Assembly (NCBI GenBank): GCA_947396885.1
Contig: OX377202.1
Span: forward strand, 61,964,034-62,028,033
DNA from: Heligmosomoides polygyrus polygyrus
Taxonomy: Eukaryota; Nematoda; Chromadorea; Rhabditida; Heligmosomidae
Length of the DNA: 64,000 bases
Direction of reading: 5' to 3'
Shown here one piece after another: positions 24,901 to 36,900 of the stretch (positions within the stretch are counted from its first letter, which is position 1; each line of letters opens with the position of its first letter). The notes beneath the pieces were generated by a model that was not told the DNA's origin, made no database searches, and saw only the letters and a list, made by a program, of their open reading frames with translations. A program made the translations under genes and the position numbers.

Positions 24901-27900
24901 TCTTCCTTATAGAACTTCTCCAGCTCCACGTAGAAGGCTTCGACCTCTTCGTCGTCGTAATCGGAATGTTGGGGCATACGCGACGAATACAGTCAAAGCT
25001 GGCACGGAGCCACATCGCTTCAGTCGCAGACGTCCGATTCGGGTTGTCAGAGACTCGTACGAATCGATGTTCATGGCCAAGTGCGTGTTGACGAGGACAC
25101 CAACGCTGCCTACTCCCCTGCTGTCGCATGTTCCGAGGAACAGTTCTTCTGCGGAGTCGTAGGCGGCGTGTAGGGGGTGGTCTCTTCTCGTCTCGGTCAG
25201 TCCGATGACGTCGTAGTTGATCTTCCTGGCTTGCATCATCAGGTCCTCGACGGATGCTTCCGATGCGAGCGTGCGGGCGTTGTAAGTACAGATCGTCATC
25301 CTAGCTCTTATCAATTTGCGCAGCCTGCTTAGGCCCTGAGATTTAGCAGCCTTTCCGTCTCATCGCTGCAGAAATGGGGGCTCTTTCGGGATCAGGGGAA
25401 TGAGAGCCTTTAGCGCTGCTGTGTCTGACTGGAGTACAAACCAGTAGCTAGTCAGGCTCTGTCGTGCGGATGAGGATCTCCGGGCAGCCAGCCAGACTGC
25501 CCTAAGGGACGGAACGAGACTTTTGAGGCAGCCTCGATTCGCCTTATGCGGCCATGTACTCTCAGTCTATCGAGTGTAAGCTTTTTTCCGGACCGACGCA
25601 GATACAATCCGCGCAGGCGCGAACATATCCTCGCACTCTATGCATGGACAGGCCGCACCCACACACAAGAAACGAAAAAAACGGAATCGGGAGTTCCTTT
25701 GTCCGCTAAAGAATCCAACTGTTTGATGCACCCATGGAGGTGATCGAAGGTAGTCGAGGTGACGAGTTGCAGCCCCCGCCAGCCCACCTCCCATCGCTAC
25801 CAGCCTTCGTCGTCGTCTTTCGTGGTAGTCTGAACTTGTTCTCTAATAAACCTGTTTATTCTGCTACCTCATCCTCACGCTGCCGCAGGACTGTATGATG
25901 AAAGAGAGAGCTGCAAGAGAAGACCTCCGAGGCCCTTGTTAAGTGTTCCTCAGGGATGCAGCTCACGCTCATATGAACGAGATTGCTGGTCACACGGTAA
26001 AAGACCCGTAGAGGAATGTTTTAGGAGTTTCGGACGCAGGGAAAAGCTCCCTTACTTTTCAATTCCATGGTCCGCTTCGACGACTGAAGCCAAACTTGCA
26101 TGCATTGCTACAAAGTAATGCAACCTGGGGACAATTGGTCGCCAGTAAAACACCACGTCGATAGTTGACCTGTGCTTTTAGGTGGACATAAGTCATAGAG
26201 GGATGAGTAGGAAATTAGTTCGACTAACGGAGGGGATATGTTCGAGCAGGGCAGAGGACTTCATCTAGTGACGTTTTCCTAATCTGTGTGAAATAGAAAA
26301 GAATTATCTCAAGGCTCTTTAGTAAAGAAGGTCACTAATTCACTTTGTTGTTGCTGCAGTACAGGGTAGTACATTATTGTGTTTTTACTTATGCTCTAAC
26401 AACCTAAGTCTTAAATGAAAGTAAAAATAAGCAGACTAGTTCTATTGCAATTGTGCCAACAAAGCAACTATTTATTTTATAACAAGTTTTCTTTTAAATT
26501 ATAAAACAAACATGTATAATTCTAAAAACGTACAACATCATACAGCGACTATACAATTAAGACAAATCTGATATAAATAAATATTTTAAAATAAATTTAT
26601 TCTACTTTTTACTTATTTTTATTCGAAGGTGTAAGACAATTCTGAGTATCTATGATTTCTTTTCAAGATATCGAGTTTTCCTTTTATAAATTAAATTGGA
26701 AATCTTTAACTTCAACCTATTCATCCTTAACATTAAAAAATAAACAGGATTGAATGCGTTGTCCTTTTATTACTTTCTCGTGGCTTATTCGTTTTGCAAC
26801 CGCTTTTCCTAATTTTTATATTCTTAAATTATAGAACGGGTGATTTTCTTTATATATTAAAAGGTTATATAAGATAAGGTTGTATACAGTATGTTATGTA
26901 AAGAGTTATATTTCTATGCCCTTTAATATGATCATTAAAACCAAAAGGATAAGCTGTATTGATTAATTTACCCAGAAAAGTTCTTTTTGTAAAATGATAT
27001 CCTTGTCTGCATTATCATCTAAGAAGTCTACAACGGTTACATTAATGGACAAACTATAACAACAACTTTCAAAATGTGTTGATATACATTTATGAATTTT
27101 TGAGCTTTTAATTCGGGATAGATGTTCTCTAATTCCGTATTTCAATTTTCTAGTTGTAATTCCAATATATTATTTTTTGTCACTCAATGCATGTTATACA
27201 GTATACAACACTACTTATATTGCAATTACCATTGTTTTTGTTATAGGTGTTAATCCTTAAATTTGTAACTGAAGAATGAGCATATTCCGTTTTATTAATT
27301 ATTGTACAAACGTTACAATTTTCTTTTCAGCACAATTATTGCATTTGTTGTAGTCCAAAATTTTTTAACTTATTGATACCATTAACCTTACTTTTGGTAA
27401 GATTGTTATTTTTTAGTAATGGTTTTTCGTTAAAAGGATTAGTAGTGTGTGTTCTTTCACCAGGTCAGAACAAAAAAGTCCACAACAGGCCCAAGCTCTA
27501 CACTTTTTTTGAAATTGAGGAGGTGTTTAGTTGTGTTGCCACTGGGTTACCGCGGATATGTTGTCCATGCCACGCTATTGGTGTTTCTTTAAATAGAAAT
27601 AAATATTTTCTTAATTAATCAGTGACATGTGCACGTATTTTAAAGGAACAGTTCTCGTGAAAGCACAAGAGTTTTGCCCTGCAAACTCCTGCTTTTATCA
27701 CTGCTCTAAAGGAACCCCTTTTTTTAAGGCAAGAGGTCTGGTGCAGTTATTCTAAAATGCAAATAAACGTATGATATAGGCCCCGTTTATACTTCGTCGC
27801 GACGCCACGCGATGGTCACGCAATGAGGCCAAGTTGATTGACGCCGGCGCCGACGCCCGCTATCCGGATTGAATCGCGTGAACCCGCGACCAATCGCGTC

Positions 27901-30900
27901 GCCCAGCGTCGGATCGTGTCGCGCTCGAGATGGGTGCGACGTAATCGATCGCGGTGGATTGGGGCGCGGTATGGCTCCTATCAGCTGATTTTCGCTGTGC
28001 CTGCTCTTGCTTTTTGCTTTATTTTTCGTCGCCGACAATTTTTACATCTTTTGTATTTTCTCCGTAAACTTTTCTGTTCCGTTTCAGGTCCAGGGAGCAG
28101 GGATTCCATGTAAATCAGTCGGATATCGGCCAGTAGGTGAGTTTCCCTCCTAAATTTGATGATTTCTCATATTTATTTCCACCTATTTGTCTTATGTGTT
28201 TCGTTAGTTGTTGTTAACATGCTGTTCTTTGTTTCTATACCTTTGCTGTGCTTTACCTTTGTTGTTCGATTTCAGGTCGCCGCCCCTCTGGATCCATGGA
28301 GGCGAGCTGGATTGCGCCCACGAGGTGAAATGAGCGCCATCGCTCTCGCGATGCGTCGCAGAGGGGTGCTATACCTCCGCGTCGCGGGAGAGAAACATAC
28401 TCCCGTGCGACGGGCAGCGATAGTCACGGCGGGGAGAGCGCTTGTCGTGCCCTATTCTATGTACTTCCGCGAATTTATTTCGACAGTTCCTTGGTTCGTG
28501 ACCATACCACAGCAATTTCAACACACGTTTTGTGATGCTGGGTGGTCATGTGATGTCTCTGTTGTCCTCCTCGTGGGCTTTTCGTCGTGGCTAGACTCAT
28601 TTTGGGTTTTTTCGACGGCTTGAACAGCTAGTTTTTTGAGGAGGTATTTTTCTCCGAAATCTACATTTCTGTGCCGGAGCAATGCAGTTCCCGCTTCGGT
28701 CACGGTTAGAGCGTACAGACCGTTGAAGGACGGAGTCTCTGTTTATAATCTTTATACCACTGGATGTATAGTTTTATCTGCACGTTGTTGAGTTTCCAAG
28801 GAATGATGTAATTGCATGTATTTTCGCTCTCTCGGCACGTGTCTGGATCTAGAAAATTGTCAAGATAGCAGAAAAGCTAGGCAATGCGTTCGTACAATAG
28901 CGCTCGCGTCGCACGGTCAAAGAGGAGTAGTTGTGACGGATTAGTCTGTCGTAATCCGTCGTATGGTCATAACTCTCCCAGTTTTAGGTCGGAGAACTTT
29001 TATGTCATGAGAAGTAAACTGCTCCAATCGCGTAAAGGCTGCTCATATAATTTTTTGAGTCGCCCACGACGAAATTCCCATGATCTGGTGAAGTTATAAT
29101 TAGATTGTGGAGATCTCAAAGAGATGAAAAGAACGATGTCAACCCTTTCTTAAAATGTGTAGCTATCTAAGTTGGAGGAGTTATGAGCATGCGACGTTTT
29201 GCGACGGATTAACCCATCGCAACCCTTTTTTGGAACCGTACGACCCTAGCAGTACTGCATCTCATGTGAGGTTAAGGTTTTGCGACTCTGTCACTGCTTT
29301 TGCTTTCTGTGCTCTAATACGGGTTGTCTCGAAAAACTCATGCGCTCTCTATGAGGTCAAATAATCTTGTAAGGCGAACATCGCTGTCCGGAAAGCAGAA
29401 GATGCGGGTTCGAGTCCCGCCTGGCGCAAGAGTTTTGATCGTAACAAAACATCCTGTAACAACTTATAGCCTCTATATCAGCCGCTCCAGGCTTAAACTA
29501 ATGTGTTCAAGCATTGTTACTAGTAAGGTCCTCAGCTTAACCGGTTTCAAGCTGATATCAGTGGCCGGCCCAACCCCGTATCACGGGTGGGTGCTGACGG
29601 ACCTCGAGGATATCGCGGATGTTACGTGCGGTCAAATAATCTTGTTCTGTTACATGAAAAATCTATGTAAACTCGTTTTGAGAAAGGAAAGACTCGTAGA
29701 TTGGGGTCCGACGCGATTAAGGCATTTGATTCCTTTTCCTATAACTTCTGCTCCCCCACTGCATTTGTCTGAACACTCCTGCAGCAGATGCTCTCAGTTA
29801 GTCTGACTGGGCTCTTGAGCAAACTCATGACAGGACTCACGGTGGGTGTGATGGACAAAGCACGATTTCGTCACTGCACAGGATCAGCTGATTCGCTAGA
29901 ATTCTGCAAAAGTCTCCGTCTGCAGAACTGCGTGAACTATGTCAGCCTCAGCGATGGCGACGGCTCGCGAACCGTCGCGTCGCTGTGCACTCCCGCGTCG
30001 CTGCAGCGGACAGGAGTATACCATAATAGGCCTTAATGTGCGCGCGAAGCGCGACGCGATGCATGCGTAGTGGCCAAATTGATCGAGCGACGGGATTAAT
30101 CAATTCGGCTACTAGACATGGCATCGCGTCGCGCATCGCGCACACACTAAACGACCCCTGACGCGATACGACGCATCGCGTCGTCCGGCGATGGAAGTAT
30201 AAACGAGGCCCTAGAACATACATCAAAATCAAGTTCTATAGTTGAAATAACTGTCTCAAATGTTAGGCCCCGTGCATACTTCTCGTTGCCGCGATTCTAT
30301 CGCGGCGATGAGTTTTGCAGGGCGATGCGAAAGAATTTGAACTTCTCAGTGCTTGTCGTATCGCCCAGATCGCCCATCGTTCTGCAAGGAAGCTCGGCGG
30401 CTATCCGTCCAGGACCAACGCTAAACACCGCGCGCGGCGCGAAAAAGTATGCCTGCCCGCGATGGAAGCCGTCGCGCATGCCGACCCCTACTGTTGCGGG
30501 GACGCGGCGAAGTTTCCTTTAATATGCGGCGGAATGGCCATGAAATGAGCGCCGCGATGGCATCGCGGCGATGGAAATATGCCCCGGCCTTAAAGGAAAG
30601 CATTCTGCAAGGCCTATGTTATACTTCGGCAAGTAGTGTATACAGTCGCGACCTTATGTTTGCCAACAATTACTCTTCTCTTCTATACAGGGTATCTCAA
30701 AAAACTGCATACACTGTTTGAAAGAAGATAATTTTGCTTATATAAAGGCACAAAAGAGATTAAGAAGTCATATAAAAGCTTAAAAACAGAAGTTTTTGAC
30801 ATATAAGCGATCTTTATGCGCCATGCACTCGTCTGAATTCTTACATTTTGAACTCGAGTGATTGTTTTCACTTGAATACTTGTTATAATCTCATTACAAA

Positions 30901-33900
30901 GTGGCCGTATCGATTGATTTGTGCTTCGTTTAGTGTTTAAAAGTTAAAACACTACAGCTTGCGAAAAATGCAGGGTATCCTTAAAAAATGCAGGAACTAT
31001 TTGAAAGGTTCTAACATTGCTGCTAGTGAAGCCTTTGAAGACGTTTGAGACTCATATGAATGCACAGGGTAACGAGATTTATCTAGCTTGTAAATAGCCT
31101 AGATTGCGCCATGCCCCATCTAAAACCTTACATTTCAGACTTGATTAATTGTGCAAGGACTGAATGCTTCAATCTTGTTGCTACTAGGCCACATTGACCC
31201 ATGATGTGCTTTCTTTTGAAGTTTAGAACTTGGCAGTGACGGGCAAGACAAGTGGCATGCGAGTTTAGTGATTGCACAACTTAAATGTGAGCAGCAGCCC
31301 CATTTTCCGAGACGGATTCTGGGGAGTGATGTGGCAACATTAAAGCTGAATGGATAGGTTAATCAGCATAATTGCAGCTACTGAGCGGCGGAAAAGGCTG
31401 TTGGCAAATGGCGCATACCCCGAGGCGTATCGCGGGCAGTGACACCAGGGTATGCCTGGGTATGCCTGTAGGTCGTGGGTCAGACAGCCTGCTATAGGCA
31501 AATTATAGCAGCTATGCCAGAGCTACGTCCTGCTCATGGCGGACATAAATACCCGTTACGACCGTAGCAGGGTGGTCTTTTTGTGGTAGTATATGGCAGC
31601 TAGTTCTAAATTCCACTTATCACTTACACTTATCCATCCTTCTAAAAGCCAAATTTGGTTAGTAAGAGAAAATTTGCCAGATTAACAATGTTTGAGCAGA
31701 CTGCCGTTCATAAAGAACAAAAATCATCACCAAGTCTTGAAACGTATTAAGAAAAGCACGAAACGTATGCAAATTCGAGGCAGATGTGATCACCTAGCGT
31801 TTTTATTGGCAAACTGGTTACCAAATGATGACATTGAAAACGCGCTCCGATGCAAAAAATGCGCTCCGATGCTCTCCTGTCAACGACGTCGCCGACGCCG
31901 CCATAGAATCCGTCACCGACGTCGCCGACGTCGACGACGCGTATGGCGATGTCGGCGACGTGACGTCGCTGGTGACGTCAGTGTCGGCGAGGTCTGTGAC
32001 GGGCCGTCGGTGACGTGTCGCAGCGTCGGCGACGCCTCGCCAAAGTATAACATGTGCCTAAAGGCTACTTTGCACGTAGAGACCTTATGCCTAGAGGATG
32101 CCAGAGGCGTGTCCCGCGAAAGTCGACTCGCGAAGGCAATGCAGTATTTAACGTAGATATGTGGCCAGACACGAAGATATAATAAAGGATGAAGATGAAA
32201 AACGGCGCTGATCAATATCCTTTGGGATGCTCCACGCATTCTACCTCTGCGGAATATCTGTTTGGAACCTGTTCCTAATAACGCATATATAGACTGACCT
32301 ATGACTTACATTTACCACTATGGTCGTAATATTCCGTTACGACTATGGCAGACACAATCGTTCTCGACTGCAGACGAGTTCGACTGCTTATGCTTTATGA
32401 GTTCAAGAACCAAACCAGTGCAAGAGTCGCGGTGGATAACGTATGTGGAACGATAGATCCTACCACTATCTCCTCCAACACGGCGAAGGTATGGCTCCAA
32501 AAGTTGAAAAACGGAGACTTTCGCTTAGAGGACCAATCACGGAATTGAAGGCCAGTTGCGGTAAATGAGGAGCACCTTCTGGCGCTGGTTCAGGAGAATC
32601 CCGGCGTTACGCCCGTGAACTGGCAGAAGTACTCGAGTGCAGTCACACCACCATAGCTCAACACCAGCTTGGCCTGGGGAAGACGTATAGATATGGTGCA
32701 GGGATACCGCAACTTATCGGCCACCAGCTGCAACTGCGTCAGGATGCATGTATGAACTTCTTGATCTTGAGGCACATTCCAAAATGGATTAACTAACGTC
32801 TTTCTTCATCTTTATTTTATGGTTTATTGATCACCTCCAGTTGTGCCATAGCAGCATGCAAAGAATTGTCCCATTTTTATCAGAAGAGGAAGTACAGGCA
32901 GCTCGACTATAACTGCTGTTTTAAGCCACTTTTGGATTTTTCCAGTTCTCTTTCTTTCAAGAGGGATTTCTACAGAATGTTGTTGATCTGTCCTGCTATC
33001 TTAAACGTTTTTAGCAAAGGCCCTAAACCAGGCTCAAAAGCCGTCTGTTTAGTATCAGAGCTGAAATAAAACACCAAATTGGAGTATAGTATTTGGTTTT
33101 CCTGTGGCTTAAATAAATAAGTGTGTGTATAAGGCAACCAACATAGTTACAGATGAAGAAGGACTTACGGAAAACACAAACACGGGCTCCATATTGCAAA
33201 TTGGTGGCGGCTTCGACAGGAATCCGTACACGAACTCGGTTCCTAAAATGCTTTAGAAGAGTTCTCAGCTACCTTGAAACCGAAATCTGTAAACCTTCGC
33301 TGACCGAGGTTTGTCAACTGCAGAAAATTGACGATGAGATCGGCCAAGCGCGCAAACAGTATCGAGCCCCATTTCCATCGCAGGCAAAGCATTCCAAAAC
33401 AGAACTGGAGAAAGTATCCCCACGCGACGGTGCGCCACTTGATCTTAAGAAATAATCGTCACATATTGTTAGAGGACCCAAAGACGATGGACGATTAGGC
33501 AATAAAGAGAGAGATGGCGCCGCGAAATCTACTATATCGTCGCGATTTTCATCTGAATGGCAGTGTGCTGCTTATATGCAGTAAGAATGTGTGAGTATGT
33601 GTGTTTTTATAGCTATTCTTCTTGTGGCGTTTATATCTGCTTTGCTTCATGCAAGCTGATGGTGCCTGATGCCTGCTTGAGCTCGTCGCCTGCGAGTGGT
33701 CAGCTCTGCTACTTGTTCTCAAAGCTGGCCACCCACAGGCGCTGAGCTCAAGCAGTCGGCAAACACGTCTGCGGTCGTGCCGAGCAGATTTGATACGACC
33801 CCTGACTCCAGCTTCATTCTTCTGATCTGTTTTTATTTTGCAGCTTGTTAGGCTGTTTCTGTATCTGTTGATAACTTGCTCTTTCCAGATGTGACTTCGA

Positions 33901-36900
33901 CTTTGCGAAGATTCGCGCGCTGCTTTGCTCACTGAAGGAGAAATGATATGAGCAGGAAGTGAATTTTTCATGGAACGGCTTTTGAATCAATTAGGACCTA
34001 TTAAATTGTTAGCAGAACTGTTTTATTTTATTTTAGCACCGTTGAAAAATTTGGTACTTTCTTAAAGATTTACATCGCTTTTTACCTAGTACACATATTT
34101 TTGAAGCGCTGCTCGAACCTTGGGCTGGATTCGTTGAAGACTTAAACAATTTAATGAAGAAAATACGGTCGAAATTCCTGATAGCGCTGTTTATCAACAA
34201 GCGGTGTGGTGAGATGCTTCACCATATCGTTTGATAAGCAGCGCTACATATCAGGGATTTTGAATGTATTTTCTCCGTTAAATTTCTGTAAGTCGCTGAT
34301 GAATCTGGCCCCTGGTCGCAATCCAAGCCTTGACTTGTTAAAGAAATAAATTATTTCCGACCTGAAGTAGATAACGATAAACTATGCCCCATAAAATGTC
34401 AAGCGCTCCTTGTCACGCAGTATAAGACAAGGCTTTCCATATGATTAAGAACATACTCAAAATCCTTGGTTTTTATGAAAAGTTTTTATGAAAACAAGGT
34501 TATTTTCCATCAGAAGACGGCGAGCTATCAGATGCAGGGAAATTTTGCCTAAAAGAATAAATTTTTAAGTAGGCAAAAAAATTGAAAAAAAAAGTTTTAA
34601 GCAGTAAAAAATGGTCTTTTTGTGACGGCAGTAAAAATTGATTTTTCCTGTAACGACTTTCCATACCATCTCTGACTTTGATTTTGCACAGTTTACTGAA
34701 AAAAAAAATTGATGCAAAGAACGAACCCACTGATCATGGTAGTAAGGTTGATTTTTGTATAACAAGCTGTGCCCGAAATATTGTATACAACGCATGATTC
34801 AAGTCAGTTTCTTTAAGCCTCATTTGACTGGTATCGAGGTTGTGAGCTGTTACAACGATATCTTATTGCTATCAAACATACGAGATGTGGATGCTGCGTT
34901 CGATCAAACAGTGCCGGTTGTGTAATGGTGTAAGGCATTCCCGCCCGGTCAGCAGGAGGTGCAGGTTCGAGTCCCGCCTAGTGCTAGAGCTTCGAAAACA
35001 TCATTTTAAGAGCTGGTATCACCTGCATCACCTGTCCCTTTATCATCTACTTGCTCGAGGGGCGCCAGCAGCATTTCCATTCGTCCCTGTCCCGTGCCGG
35101 AGTGCTCCAGCGGATCCTACTCGCTCGGGGGATATGAAGAGCGTCATATCGGTCGTTCAGGGCTTTCATGAAGAAGTCCGACCAACGCGTTGGTCGGCGT
35201 CCTGGTGTTCTCTTGAGATCCCGCGGAAGTCAATCGGTAGCGGGTGTCCACGAAGCGTATTACGTGGCTGGCCCACTTAATTTTCGGGTATTTGACCCAT
35301 GCGACGATGTCTCTGATCTTCGAAGCACGGAACTCTGGAGGCCTTCTCCCACATGTGTGAATCTTGTCACTCAGAGAATCGTCCTCTCGATACCACGCTG
35401 TGCGACGCTGATTACGTGTTTAACCTGCTTTCATATGGCCGAAGTCTGTTAGGCGTATATTAAGGCAGGAAGAACAGTGGAGTCGATTAGGTGGGCGTGG
35501 ACTCGGACGTCCTTCGTCTTCCTCACGACTTCTTCGACGCTCTGGAAAGCTTCTCAAGCTGCTCGTTTCCTCCTGCCCAACTCTGGCGCTAGGTCGTTGG
35601 TCATTTTGACTTCGCAACCTAGATACACGCAGCTGGAGATGTTCGTTCCCTTGAGCGAGAATGGGCATCTGAAACTCGTCCATTTTTCATGAGCATCGTC
35701 TTCGTTAGATGCAGCTGCAGTTCAACAATCGAAGACGGCCAGCATTCGCTCTACCTGGCATTTGCTCCGTTCGGTGTTATGATCGCGCATGACGTTTTCG
35801 AGGGTGGCGCTGAAGAGCTTCGGAGATATGTATCCTCTTGCCGAACCCGTCTCTTCACGTTGACGGCGATGTCGTTGTAGAATGGCCTTAATCGTGAATC
35901 CACTGCACATCTTTCGAAGGACTCTGATGTACTGAGTGGTAGAAATACCCTGAGTGAGCAGGGCTTCAGCTTCTACATAGTTGAATGCCTTCTTCAGGTC
36001 GATGAACGTAAGGCACAGCGGCACCTTGTAGTCTCGCGATATTTTGATGACTATCGTGATGGTGTGTATGGGGTCGGGCGTGCCGAATCCTCTCCGAAAT
36101 CCTCTTGTTCGCATGGTTGTCCTTCTTCCAGCGTTCTGATAATTCTGTTCAGGATGATACGGGTGAACAGCTTGTAGACTACGGATAGACTGACTTTTTA
36201 ATTCAGCTACCCAGTAGGTGAACACACTGTTCGAAATTTTATGAAAATTTTATTTGTTGATGAAAAGCAATGGAAAAATCTTGTGCTAAAGAGCAATAAC
36301 GCTGCCACTTTTTTAGTGTCGAAAACGAGATTGCGCCATGCCCGCTTCCAAGATCTCGCGATTTTGAGTCGATTGATAGTAGCATATCTGTTCGAATAGA
36401 GTTTGGCACCTGTTAACAATACAACAAGAAGCAGTGTAAAGAATACAATATCGTCACTTTGATGTTAATGTAAGGGACATTCACACTCAATCGAATAAAA
36501 GTTGCGGCGAAATTTTGGAGTGCATGGCGCAACCTGATCTTTCAGTGCGTAAAATGCTTGCTTGTTTGCTGTGCTTTATGATAAATTTTAATTTATTACT
36601 TTTTCCCGAAACAAAAAATAAAATAATATTAATAATAAATACAAAAATATAATAAATAAAAAACAAAAACAAAAATATAGAGGTATGAGGGGTAACCGAC
36701 CGTAACTGTTAGGAGGACATGTTCGCCATCCCAACTTTATCCTTAGACGATGTTTGGGTACGGTATGTCGTGTTACATTTGTACAGTGCGCTTCACAATC
36801 GATCGATATTATCGCTATCTTGATTGATGACTTACGATTAGGTTTTCTCCCAGATTTAACCAATCGGGGTGGGTGTCACGCGAGCATGATGACCGATGGG

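Larger units (their letters stand above)
27779..30210. mobile_element. Tourist-like (PIF/Harbinger-type) element or nest of elements, 2.4 kb
   Basis: The left end GGCCCCGTTTATACTTC and the reverse complement of the right end GGCCTCGTTTATACTTC agree at 16 of 17 positions. Next to each end is a CG-rich zone full of TCGCGTCGC-type motifs. Flanks are ATA and CTA, so the target duplication is imperfect. A second right end (at 30032, followed by TTA) lies inside, so the interval is probably nested. No transposase was recognised inside. Confidence 0.45.

Noticed and set aside
31692..32239. Arginine-rich frames on both strands
   Set aside because: Product of the GACGTCGCC microrepeat.
34908..34988. 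Functional tRNA genes at this and the similar sites (18894, 29360, 51190, 7110)
   Set aside because: A and B boxes are recognisable, but acceptor stems do not pair and copies sit in repeats, so they are SINE-like derivatives.
23480..36195. A single RTE element split by the intervening 10 kb
   Set aside because: Both pieces contain the same RT fingers region, so they are two copies.
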